DNA of 41,402 nt, taken from positions 1-41,402 of the forward strand of contig VBKI01000096.1 in assembly GCA_005879535.1 (NCBI GenBank), in the 5' to 3' direction. How positions within the stretch are numbered: position 1 is the stretch's first letter; the number at the start of each line of letters is the position of its first letter. This stretch comes from Deltaproteobacteria bacterium (GTDB taxonomy: Bacteria; Myxococcota; Myxococcia; Myxococcales; 40CM-4-68-19). Positions 1 to 7,667 of this stretch are shown here, in pieces. The translations under genes and the position numbers were made by a program. The notes beneath the pieces were generated by a model that was not told the DNA's origin, did not search any database, and saw only the letters and a program-made list of their open reading frames with translations.

Positions 1-210
1 CCGGACGTCCAGCCCCTCGCCCCCGCGGAACACCGCGGGTCCCATCTGATCGAAGAAGATGAAGGGACCGACCATGCGCCGCCGCATCGAGGGGAGCGCC
101 CGCCGGACCGTGAAGCCGCCCAGATCTCGCGTGCGCGGAAGGATCACCGTCTCGACCGGCGAGGCGGCATCGCGATCCACAAACGGTTCGTCGGGCATCG
201 TCCAGCTCAT
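1..210 (-). CDS. Pirin family protein (N-terminal part, runs off the window)
   Basis: The minus strand from the ATG at 210 reads open for 70 codons to the window edge. The translation contains GGFTVRRALP, then RRMVGPFIFFDQMGPA, which is the N-terminal signature of pirin cupins. A GGGGGAGG ribosome binding site lies about 8 bases before the ATG and fixes the start. Pirins are bicupin metal proteins; some have quercetinase activity and others act as regulators, and their role in most bacteria is unclear. The metal-binding histidines lie beyond the window, so activity cannot be judged. It is divergent from the oxidase operon, and the two share the 172-base region 211-382. Confidence 0.85.
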   Translation of the reverse strand, partial: MSWTMPDEPFVDRDAASPVETVILPRTRDLGGFTVRRALPSMRRRMVGPFIFFDQMGPAVFRGGEGLDVR

Positions 211-382
211 CGAAAGCCTCCCCCGCAACGATGCCGATGCGCCCGCGGCGTTGCTGTCGGCGTTCTGGCCACTGCCTACGTATTCTGACGCAGGTAGCGG
301 CCCGCGGAGAATGTTTGAGCACAAACGATCTGCGCGATCTGTCGCTTGTGGCGTGCGAGTTGCCATTGCTCTCCTCGGGCGC
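211..382. promoter_or_regulatory. Divergent intergenic region, pirin / oxidase operon
   Basis: This 172-base gap must hold the promoters of both the pirin gene and the oxidase operon. I see no convincing sigma-70 boxes. A short perfect inverted repeat, GTTTG-AGCA-CAAAC at 313-326, sits about 57 bases before the chosen ctaD start and could be a regulator site or a chance hairpin. An in-frame ATG at 311 would extend CtaD by 24 residues but has poor start-site spacing. Confidence 0.3.
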
Positions 383-2313
383 ATGAGCCGACCCGCGCGA
401 CGGCAGGAGGCCTTGCCGGCCGAAGGCAGCCCGAAAAGCTCGGACGAGGAGCTGGAAGCGAGCCTCGAGAAGATCTGGGAAGCGCCGCATACGCTGTTCG
501 GATGGCTGGGGACCGTCGACCACAAGCGGATCGGCATGCGGTACCTCGTCACCGCCATGGTCTTCCTGGTCGTCGGCGGCGTCGAAGCGCTGGTGATGCG
601 CATCCAGCTGTCTGGTCCCGAGCGCGACGTGCTCTCGCCGGAGGCATACGGCCAGTACTTCACCATGCACGGCGCGACGATGCTCCTCTGGTATGCCGCG
701 CCCGTTCTCTCCGGTTTCGGCAACTATCTCGTGCCGCTCCTGATCGGCTCGCGGGACATGTCGTTCCCCAGGCTGAACGCCTTCAGCTACTGGGCGTTCC
801 TGCTCTCCGGGCTGCTGCTCTACGCCAGCGTCTTCATCGGGCAGGCGCCCGACACAGGGTGGTTCTCCTACGTTCCGCTCAGCAACCGGCGCTACGATCC
901 CTCGTACAACCTGGACTTGCCATCAACTTCGTAACCACCATCTTCAAGCATCGGGCGCCGGGGATGAGCATCTCGCGCATGCCGCTGTTTCTGTACAGCA
1001 CGGGGACGACGGCGTTTCTCTCCATCCTCGCCATGCCGGCCTTGGCGGTGGCGTGCGTATTTCTCGAGCTCGACCGGCAGTGGAACTTCCATTTCTTCGA
1101 CGTGCGCGCCGGCGGCGATACCGTCCTCTGGCAGCACCTCTTCTGGTTCTTCGGCCATCCCTGGGTCTACATCGTCTTCCTCCCCTCTACGGGGATGATC
1201 TCGATGGTGCTGCCGGTCTTCGCCCGCCGTCCCATCGTCGCCTATCCCTGGGTCGCGGCTTCCACCGTGCTCACCGGCATCGTGGGGATGGGCGTCTGGG
1301 TCCACCACATGTTCGCCATCGGAATGAACCAGATGGCGATGAGCTTCTTCGCCGCCGCCAGCATGACCATCTCGCTTTTCTCCACCATCCAGATCTTCGC
1401 CTGGATCGCCACGCTCTGGGCCGGACGGCCGGTGCGCACAACCTCGCTGCTGTTCGCGCTCGGGTTCATCGCCACGTTCGTGATGGGCGGACTCTCCGGA
1501 GTGGTCACCGCGGTGATCCCGTTGGACTGGCAGGTGCACGACACCTACTTCGTCGTCGCGCACCTCCATTACGTGTTGATCGGCGCGAACGTCTTTCCGG
1601 TCTTCGCCGCCTTCTACTACTGGCTACCGAAGATCACCGGCCGGATGCTCGGCGAGCGCTTGGGCAAATGGAGCTTCTGGGTGATGTTCGCCGGGTTCAA
1701 CGTCGGATTCTTCCCCATGCACATGAGCGGCCTGCTCGGGATGCGGCGTCGCATGTACACGTTCGAGGCGGCCGATGGGATCACCGGCCTCAATGCCGTC
1801 ACCACCGCAGGCGCATTCGTGCTCGGGCTGGGAATCCTCCTCAGCTTGATCAACTTCTTCCTCTCGCTGCGCGGCGGCCGGACTGCGGGAAACAATCCCT
1901 GGAACGCGGACTCGCTGGAGTGGGCGACGACCTCTCCGCCGAAGGCGCACGCGTTCACGCATCTGCCGACCGTCGCGACACTGCATCCGCTTTGGGACGA
2001 TCACGACGAGTTCCACGACCCGGAGGGTGCGCGCGTCCTCGATCACGGGCGCCAGACGCTCTCCACCACCCCGTTCGAGGCGGAGGCCGAGTCGGTGTCG
2101 AGCGGCGAGCCGGAGAGCGTGATGCCGCTCTTGATGGCGCTGGCGCTGACTGCGACGCTTCTGGCGGTGCTCGCCCAGTCGCTGCGTCTGGCCGGTGCGT
2201 TCACCACCGTCGCAACGGTGGTCGCCGCGCTCTGGATGTGGCCGCGCCACGCGGAGACCGCCGAGCATCCGGACACCCACGAACAGCGACGCAAGGTGGA
2301 GCAGGCGAGATGA
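383..2313 (+). pseudogene. ctaD: Cytochrome c oxidase subunit I, frameshifted by a deletion
   Basis: This is the catalytic heme-copper subunit that reduces O2 in the inner membrane. The N-terminal part (383 to about 920) carries the heme-ligand region MHGATMLLW and the D-channel entrance, Asp at 755-757 and Asn at 776-778. The remainder is in another frame (about 921-2313). It has the CuB/heme histidines in GHPWVYI, VHHMF, VHDTYF and AHLHY. At the junction, SYNLD runs directly into AINFVTT, so about 15 residues of one transmembrane helix are missing and the frame is lost; the deletion is of 3n+1 bases, about 46. Two residues are unusual: Trp (1162-1164) replaces the D-channel Glu of the A1 motif HPEVY, and Gln (1390-1392) replaces the K-channel Lys. 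Two extra hydrophobic segments follow near the C-terminus. It is the first gene of the operon and its stop overlaps the next start (ATGA). Pseudogene or assembly error cannot be decided here; the family call is certain. Confidence 0.9.
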
Positions 2314-2909
2314 GCACTACTGCTTTGCGTGCGCATGCGCTGCCGCTCGACGACAGCCGCGGCACGCTGGGAATGTGGCTATTCATCGCCAGCGAAGCGC
2401 TGGTATTTGTCTGCCTCTTCTTCGCCTACTTCTACGTCGGGCACCGGCATCCCGAGTGGCCACTCGAGCCTCCCAAGCTGATGAAGGCGATGGTGATGCT
2501 CGTCATCCTGCTGGCGAGCAGCGCGGTCCTCTATGCGGCCGAGCACCGGCTGAAGAAGGGCGACGCCGCTTCTACGCGTGGGCTGCTCGCGGTCACCATC
2601 GTGCTGGGGTTCGTCTTCGTCGGCGTGCAGGTCAGCGAATACCGCGAGCGCCTGCAGGAGCTAAGCCCGGTGCAGAACGCGTACGGCTCCGTCTTCTACA
2701 CGCTGACCAGCTTCCACGGCGCGCATCTGGCGATCGGGCTCTCGATGCTGCTCTTCGCGCTGCTGCTGCCCAGGCTCGACCCCCGGGAGCACACGCCGCA
2801 CCGGCCACTGCACAACGTGGCGCTCTACTGGCATTTCGTCGACGTGGTGTGGGTCCTCATCGTGGCGCTCATCTACGTGCTTCCTCATTTCACCCGGTCG
2901 ATCCGATGA
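2310..2909 (+). CDS. ctaE: Cytochrome c oxidase subunit III
   Basis: This 199-residue integral membrane protein is the third core subunit of the heme-copper oxidase. It supports the stability of subunit I and proton uptake. It begins GTLGMWLFIASEALVF, the usual start of the short, five-helix form of subunit III. Later segments include YGSVFYTLTSFHGAHLAIG, with the conserved Thr-Ser-Phe-His-Gly, and the last helix ALYWHFVDVVW. The ATG overlaps the ctaD stop (ATGA) and its own stop overlaps the next start, so translation is coupled in both directions. It is intact, which suggests that the break in ctaD is recent or artefactual. Confidence 0.93.
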   Translation: MSTTALRAHALPLDDSRGTLGMWLFIASEALVFVCLFFAYFYVGHRHPEWPLEPPKLMKAMVMLVILLASSAVLYAAEHRLKKGDAASTRGLLAVTIVLGFVFVGVQVSEYRERLQELSPVQNAYGSVFYTLTSFHGAHLAIGLSMLLFALLLPRLDPREHTPHRPLHNVALYWHFVDVVWVLIVALIYVLPHFTRSIR

Positions 2910-3256
2910 CGACCCGCACCCGCCTCACGCTCGCTGTCGCGCTGCCGCCTCTTGTCTGGGCGGCGCAGGGGCTCTTCGGCTGGTTCGCCGCCTCCCACGC
3001 GTGTCCCGGCACGGCACAGCCGTGGTCGCTGTCCACCGCGCGCTGGACGGTCGCATTCGCCACGCTGATCGCGCTGGCGGTGAGCGTACCGGGGTTGACC
3101 GTCGCGGTCCGGCGGCGGCATGGCGGCAACGGAGATCCGGAGCGCATCCATTACCTGTCGATGGTCGGGCTCGTAGTCGGCTCGACCCTCATCCTGGGCG
3201 TGCTCCTCGCCGGGCTGCCGGCGCTGATGCTAAGCGCTTGCGGAGAAATGCGATGA
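2906..3256 (+). CDS. Small membrane protein in the oxidase operon
   Basis: The 116-residue product has three predicted membrane segments, at about residues 8-28, 45-66 and 85-108. I do not recognise the family. Its position directly after ctaE, with start and stop codons overlapping both neighbours, is where small accessory subunits (subunit IV-like) or assembly proteins of caa3 oxidases are often found. That role is inference from position. A Cys at about residue 33 and one near the C-terminus lie outside the predicted membrane segments. It could be a structural subunit specific to this oxidase type. Confidence 0.75.
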   Translation: MTTRTRLTLAVALPPLVWAAQGLFGWFAASHACPGTAQPWSLSTARWTVAFATLIALAVSVPGLTVAVRRRHGGNGDPERIHYLSMVGLVVGSTLILGVLLAGLPALMLSACGEMR

Positions 3257-3618
3257 AGCGCGCGGCGCTCTTGCTGCTGGTTGCCGGCGGCTGCCGGGGC
3301 AGCTTCGGTACTCCGCCGTACGCGCCAGTCGAAACCGGTGGCGATCCGCAACGCGGCGAACAGGCCATCGTCGATCGACACTGCGGCGCCTGCCACGCCA
3401 TTCCCGGAATCCGCGGCGCAAGGGGAGTGGTGGCGGCGCCGCTGACGCAGTTTGCCCTGCGCACGTACATCGCCGGCCAGGTTCCGAATACGCCGGACAA
3501 CCTCGTCCGCTGGATCCGGAACCCACACCAGATCGACCCGGGCAACGCGATGCCCGCGCTGGGGCTCGACGAGAACGAGGCGCGCGACGTGGCGGCGTAC
3601 CTCTACACGCTGCGGTAA
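3253..3618 (+). CDS. Lipoprotein monoheme cytochrome c
   Basis: This 121-residue c-type cytochrome has one heme site, CGACH, at residues 44-48. A likely methionine axial ligand follows in NAMPALGL, near residue 99, before the typical C-terminal helix EARDVAAYLYTL. The N-terminus LLLLVAGGC has a lipobox-like cysteine, so the mature protein is probably lipid-anchored to the periplasmic face. The ATG overlaps the preceding stop. It lies immediately before the PQQ dehydrogenase gene and is a good candidate for its electron acceptor (the XoxG/MxaG role), passing electrons to the CuA or cytochrome domain of subunit II. That role is inferred from context. Confidence 0.88.
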   Translation: MKRAALLLLVAGGCRGSFGTPPYAPVETGGDPQRGEQAIVDRHCGACHAIPGIRGARGVVAAPLTQFALRTYIAGQVPNTPDNLVRWIRNPHQIDPGNAMPALGLDENEARDVAAYLYTLR

Positions 3619-3628
3619 CGGAGGACCG

Positions 3629-5470
3629 ATGCGCATCCGATGTGTGCTGCTGCTCGCGCTGCTCGCGCTTGGATGTCGCAAGGAGGAGAAATCCCTGCGT
3701 ACCGAGCGGGAAGGGCCGGTGACGACGCTCTCGGTGCAGGGTGCGAAGCCGAACGTCCGGCTGATCGCCCCGCTGGCGAACGGCGAGTGGCGGATTCCCG
3801 CCGGCGACTACGCGCATACGCGCTTCAGTCCCCTCGCGCAGATCGATGCCGGGAACGTCGGCAACCTCAAGATGATCACCGCGCTGCAGACCGGAGTGCC
3901 GCGCGGCCACGAAGGATCGCCGCTGGTGGTCGGGCACACGATGTACGCGGTCACGCCGTTCCCCAACAACCTGATCGCCGTGGATCTGACGAAGCCGGGC
4001 GGCCAGCTCAAATTCCTCTACGAGCCGCACCCTGATCCGCGGGCGGTGGGTATCGCCTGCTGCGACCTCGTCAACCGTGGGGCGTCGTACGGCGAGGGAA
4101 AGATCGTCTACAATCTGCTCGACGCGACGACGGTGGCGGTCGATGCGCAGACGGGCAAGGAAGTCTGGCGCACGCGGGTGGGCAACATCGACATCGGCGA
4201 GACCACCACCATGGCGGCGCTGGTGGTCAAGGACAAGGTGCTGGTCGGGTCCAGCGGCGGCGAGCTGGGCGTGCGCGGATGGATTGCTGCGCTCGACCTG
4301 AAGACGGGGAAGGAGCGCTGGCGCGCCTACAATACCGGCCCCGACAAGGACGTCCTCATCGGCGCAAGCTTCAAGCCGTTTTACGCCAAGGACCGGGGCA
4401 ATGACCTGGGCGCGACTTCCTGGACCGGCGACCAGTGGAAGCTCGGCGGAAGCAACGTCTGGGGATGGATCTCCTACGATCCGGAGCTGAACCTGATCTT
4501 CTACGGCACCGGGAATCCCGGCGTCTGGAACCCGGACCTGCGACCCGGCGACAACAAGTGGTCCTGCACGCTTTTCGCCCGCAATCCCGACACCGGCGAG
4601 GCGCGCTGGGCATACCAGGTCACCGCGCACGATCACTGGGACTACGACGAGATCATGGAGAGCGTCCTCGTCGACCTGGAATGGCGCGGGAAGATGCGCA
4701 AGCTGGTGCTGTATCCTGGACGCACCGGATACATGTACGTGCTCGACCGCGAGACCGGCGAGTTGCTCTCGGCGGAGCCGTTCCAGCCGGTGAACTGGGC
4801 CACCGGCTACGATCTTTCGACCGGCAAAGCGCGCGAGGTCGAGTCGAAGCACACGAAGATGGGAGAGGTGGTGGAGGACATCTGCCCGTCCTCGACCGGC
4901 GGCAAGGAATTCATTCCTTCGGCGTTCTCGCCACGCACGGGCCTGCTCTACATCCCGGCGCACAACACCTGCATGAACTACGAAGGGGTCGAGGCGAATT
5001 ACATCGCCGGCACGCCGTATCTGGGCGCGAGCGTGAAGATGTATCCCGGTCCGGGCGGGTATCAAGGCGAGCTCGTCGCCTGGGATCCGCTGAAGGCCAG
5101 GAAGATCTGGGGGATCCGCGACGAGAAGCTGCCCATCTACAGCGGCGTGCTGGCGACGGGCGGCGATCTCGTCTTCTTCGGGACGATGGACGGCTGGTTC
5201 GAGGCCGCCGACGCGCGCACCGGCACCGTCCTCTGGAAGCAGCAGACCGGCTCCGGGATCGTCGGCAACCCGATGACGTACGTCGGTCCGGACAAGAAGC
5301 AGTACGTCGCCGTCTATTCCGGCGTCGGCGGCTGGATGGGAGCGGTGGCGCAGCCGGACATCTCGGCGGACGACCCCTACGCCGCGCTCGGCGTCGTCGG
5401 GGCGATGAAGGAGATCAAGAAGATGACCGCGCCGGGCGGGACCCTTTACGTGTTCGGGCTGTCACCATGA
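3629..5470 (+). CDS. PQQ-dependent alcohol dehydrogenase, lanthanide type (XoxF-like), lipoprotein
   Basis: This 613-residue quinoprotein oxidises a primary alcohol in the periplasm and passes electrons to cytochrome c. Repeated propeller motifs (DAQTGKEVW, DLKTGKERW, DPLKARKIW) show the eight-bladed fold. The vicinal disulfide is Cys144-Cys145 (ACCDLVNRG). PQQ/metal residues visible by family alignment are Glu212 (GGELGVRG), Asn276 (GGSNVWGW) and Asp338. Asp338 begins an Asp-Tyr-Asp triplet (WDYD, 338-340). The second Asp is the extra ligand known from lanthanide-dependent XoxF/ExaF/PedH enzymes, where calcium-type MxaF has Ala. The N-terminus LLALLALGC is a classical lipobox with Cys16, unusual for XoxF, which is normally soluble. 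The gene has a GGAGG site 5 bases before its ATG and sits inside a cytochrome oxidase operon between two cytochromes c. The substrate (methanol, ethanol or other) cannot be read from the sequence. Confidence 0.92.
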   Translation: MRIRCVLLLALLALGCRKEEKSLRTEREGPVTTLSVQGAKPNVRLIAPLANGEWRIPAGDYAHTRFSPLAQIDAGNVGNLKMITALQTGVPRGHEGSPLVVGHTMYAVTPFPNNLIAVDLTKPGGQLKFLYEPHPDPRAVGIACCDLVNRGASYGEGKIVYNLLDATTVAVDAQTGKEVWRTRVGNIDIGETTTMAALVVKDKVLVGSSGGELGVRGWIAALDLKTGKERWRAYNTGPDKDVLIGASFKPFYAKDRGNDLGATSWTGDQWKLGGSNVWGWISYDPELNLIFYGTGNPGVWNPDLRPGDNKWSCTLFARNPDTGEARWAYQVTAHDHWDYDEIMESVLVDLEWRGKMRKLVLYPGRTGYMYVLDRETGELLSAEPFQPVNWATGYDLSTGKAREVESKHTKMGEVVEDICPSSTGGKEFIPSAFSPRTGLLYIPAHNTCMNYEGVEANYIAGTPYLGASVKMYPGPGGYQGELVAWDPLKARKIWGIRDEKLPIYSGVLATGGDLVFFGTMDGWFEAADARTGTVLWKQQTGSGIVGNPMTYVGPDKKQYVAVYSGVGGWMGAVAQPDISADDPYAALGVVGAMKEIKKMTAPGGTLYVFGLSP

Positions 5471-5904
5471 AGTCGGCGCTGCGCGCGTGGATGGTTGTGG
5501 CGGCGTCGTGCGCCTGCGCCAGGCCGCCCGACACGGCCCCGGACGGGCAGCGGTCCGTCGTACGTCAGGCAGTCGGACCCATTCCTGGCGTGGGCGATCT
5601 TCCGGTGGCGAAAAACCCGCGCGGCATGGATCGCAACGTGCTTCAGGAAGGCCGGCGGCTCTTCCGCCAGTACAACTGCGAGGGGTGCCACGGCGGCCAC
5701 GCCGGCGGCGGCATGGGTCCGAGCCTGCGTGACGAGATCTGGCTGTATGGGAACACGCCCGGGAAGATCTTCAACTCCATCGCCGAGGGGCGTGCGCACG
5801 GGATGCCGGCTTGGGGGACGCGGCTTCCCGACCGCGACATCTGGGCGCTCACCTCGTACATCCAGTCGCTGCGCACGCGCGACGAGCCGGAGCCGCCGAG
5901 ATGA
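5467..5904 (+). CDS. Lipoprotein monoheme cytochrome c
   Basis: This 145-residue cytochrome c has its heme site CEGCH at residues 71-75 and a probable Met ligand in GRAHGMPAWG. The layout resembles class I cytochromes c of the cbb3/XoxG type, with an unstructured linker of about 45 residues between the N-terminus and the heme domain. The N-terminus (MVVAASCACA) ends its hydrophobic stretch in Cys, so lipid anchoring is likely. Its start overlaps the dehydrogenase stop and its stop overlaps the ctaC start. It is a second candidate relay between the dehydrogenase and the oxidase. Confidence 0.87.
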   Translation: MKSALRAWMVVAASCACARPPDTAPDGQRSVVRQAVGPIPGVGDLPVAKNPRGMDRNVLQEGRRLFRQYNCEGCHGGHAGGGMGPSLRDEIWLYGNTPGKIFNSIAEGRAHGMPAWGTRLPDRDIWALTSYIQSLRTRDEPEPPR

Positions 5905-6893
5905 GACGCGCTCCGTTCCTGGTGGTGCTCGCAAGCGGCTGCGCGTCGGACCTCGACGCCCTTTCGCCGGCCGGACCGGCGGCGCGGAAGCTCGCGGACC
6001 TGGGCTCGCCGGTGCTCGTGTTCTTCATCATCATCTCGGCGGTGATGTGGGCCCTCCTCATCTGGGTGGCCCTTCGCAAGACCGGGACGCTGGCCGAGCA
6101 CGCCGCGCCCGACGCGGGCGGGGGCAAAGGCTGGGTCGCATATGGCGGCTTCGTCGTCCCTGGCGCCGCCTTCACGGCGGTATTCATCGCAACGCTTCGG
6201 ACGATGAACGCCTTTCCCGTCGATCATCAGCAGCATGCGGCGCCCGAGATCCGGGTCGTGGGGCATCAGTGGTGGTGGGAGATGCACTACCTCTCGAAAG
6301 ACCTGAACCAGGTGTTCGTCACCGCCAACGAGATCCATATCCCCGCCGGCCGGCCGGTGGATCTCGAGCTGCTCTCGTACGACGTCATCCACTCGCTCTG
6401 GGCGCCGCGTCTGCACGGGAAGGTCGATCTGATTCCGGGGATGCGAAATTTCATCCGGCTCCAGGCGGACCAGCCGGGGCGCTATGCCGGAGCGTGCGCC
6501 GAGTTCTGCGGCTTGCAGCACGCGCACATGAAGTTCGTGGTGGTGGCGGACGCGCCGGAGGACTACGGCAAATGGCTCGCGCAGCAGCGCAAGCCCGCGC
6601 GGCAGCCGGATACGGAAGAGACGCGCAGGGGAAAGCAGATCTTCCTCGGCGGTCCCTGCGTGCTCTGCCATACCGTCCGCGGCACGGACGCGCGGGGAAC
6701 GGTGGGACCCGACCTGACCCACCTGGCGACCCGGTCGACGATCGCAGCCTGGTTGCCGCGCGATCTGGCGAATCTGCACGCCTGGGTCGTCAATGCTCCC
6801 TCGCTGAAGCCGGGTGCGCAGATGCCGCCGCTCAACCAGTTCAGCGGACAGGAGCTGCACGACCTCGTGGCGTACCTCCAGATGCTCAAATGA
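5901..6893 (+). CDS. ctaC: Cytochrome c oxidase subunit II with fused cytochrome c domain (caa3 type)
   Basis: The 330-residue product accepts electrons at the binuclear CuA centre. A lipobox-like LASGC near the N-terminus is followed by two membrane helices, at about residues 35-58 and 75-98. The cupredoxin domain starts with VVGHQWWWE. CuA ligands are His164 (VIHSLW), Cys199, Glu201, Cys203, His207 and Met210 (CAEFCGLQHAHM). A C-terminal cytochrome c domain carries CVLCH at residues 253-257, with a Met in GAQMPPLNQF. The fusion defines a caa3-type oxidase, which needs no separate soluble cytochrome c at the CuA step. The gene comes at the end of the oxidase genes, separated from ctaD and ctaE by the dehydrogenase, an unusual order. 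The subunit looks intact. Confidence 0.93.
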   Translation: MRRAPFLVVLASGCASDLDALSPAGPAARKLADLGSPVLVFFIIISAVMWALLIWVALRKTGTLAEHAAPDAGGGKGWVAYGGFVVPGAAFTAVFIATLRTMNAFPVDHQQHAAPEIRVVGHQWWWEMHYLSKDLNQVFVTANEIHIPAGRPVDLELLSYDVIHSLWAPRLHGKVDLIPGMRNFIRLQADQPGRYAGACAEFCGLQHAHMKFVVVADAPEDYGKWLAQQRKPARQPDTEETRRGKQIFLGGPCVLCHTVRGTDARGTVGPDLTHLATRSTIAAWLPRDLANLHAWVVNAPSLKPGAQMPPLNQFSGQELHDLVAYLQMLK

Positions 6894-6907
6894 GGAAAGG
6901 ACGACCC

Positions 6908-7666
6908 ATGATTTCCATTGTCGCGGCGCTGCTGATCGCGCAGGCAGGCGTTCCCCGGACGACAGAGGGCGCGGCGAAGGAAAAGCAGGATGTACCGGGG
7001 GAGCGCAGGGGAGGCGGATGCGCGGACGTTCCTTCGGCGGATGATCTGCGCAAGCTGCTCAAGGACGCACCCGCACAGGCGGAGGTGGGCGGAATGGCGT
7101 CGGGGAAGTTCGAGTGGGCGGCCGTCGTCGATCGGTCGGGTCAGGTCTGCGCGGTGGTCGTCTCCACCGACGATCCGACCGCCGCCTGGCCAGGAAGCCA
7201 GGCCATCGCCATCGCCAAGGCGTATACGGCCAACGCGTTCAGCACCGACTCGGTGCCGATGTCGACCGCGCGGCTGTACACCATGAGCCTGCCCGGCCAT
7301 TCGCTGTGGGGTGCCGCGAACGGAAACCCGCTCAATTCCGAATGCCTGGTCAAGCCGGAGGATCACGGCAAGCAGAAGGGCAAGGTCTGCGGCGGCACCA
7401 TTGCCTTCGGCGGCGGCGTTCCTCTCTACAAGGGCAACACCAAGGTCGGCGGCCTGGGCGCGAGCGGCGACACTCCCTGCGCCGATCACGAGATCGCCAA
7501 GCGCATCCGCGACAAGGCCGGTTTCAACCCCGCAGGCGGCGCCTTCGCCGACGACATCCAGTACACCAAGGCCGACAAGGAGAGCGTCTTCACTCACCCG
7601 CTCTGCATGCACACCTGGCGCAACGGAAAGAAGATCGGCGAGGAGCCTCCCGCGAAAGGCTACTGA
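6908..7666 (+). CDS. Secreted GlcG/HbpS-like heme-binding-family protein
   Basis: The 252-residue product has a short hydrophobic N-terminus (MISIVAALLIAQAG) that looks like a signal peptide. The body resembles the GlcG/HbpS family: AIAIAKAYTANAFSTD, then a later stretch IAFGGGVPLYKGNTKVGGLGASGD, which is the family's GG-P-L and G-V-G-SG pattern. Members are often found next to PQQ dehydrogenases and bind heme or corrinoid in some cases. The biochemical role is unproven. Several Cys residues in the body (for example GGGCAD, QVCAV, SECLV, KVCGG, TPCAD, PLCMH) suggest disulfides in the periplasm. A GGAAAGGA site precedes the ATG by 7 bases, and the next gene starts 1 base after its stop. Confidence 0.75.
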   Translation: MISIVAALLIAQAGVPRTTEGAAKEKQDVPGERRGGGCADVPSADDLRKLLKDAPAQAEVGGMASGKFEWAAVVDRSGQVCAVVVSTDDPTAAWPGSQAIAIAKAYTANAFSTDSVPMSTARLYTMSLPGHSLWGAANGNPLNSECLVKPEDHGKQKGKVCGGTIAFGGGVPLYKGNTKVGGLGASGDTPCADHEIAKRIRDKAGFNPAGGAFADDIQYTKADKESVFTHPLCMHTWRNGKKIGEEPPAKGY

Positions 7667-7667
7667 G

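Noticed and set aside
905-940. Programmed frameshift in ctaD
   Set aside because: The junction also loses about 15 conserved residues of a membrane helix. A programmed shift would not remove them, and no slippery sequence is seen.
892-1569. A minus-strand gene opposite ctaD
   Set aside because: It is antisense to conserved ctaD motifs, rich in Asp, His and Gly from the reverse of membrane codons, with no recognisable domain.
3230-5065. A 611-residue minus-strand gene opposite the PQQ dehydrogenase
   Set aside because: It has no recognisable domain and its composition is that of the antisense of a GC-rich gene, with many Arg and Gly codons. The plus-strand gene is certain.
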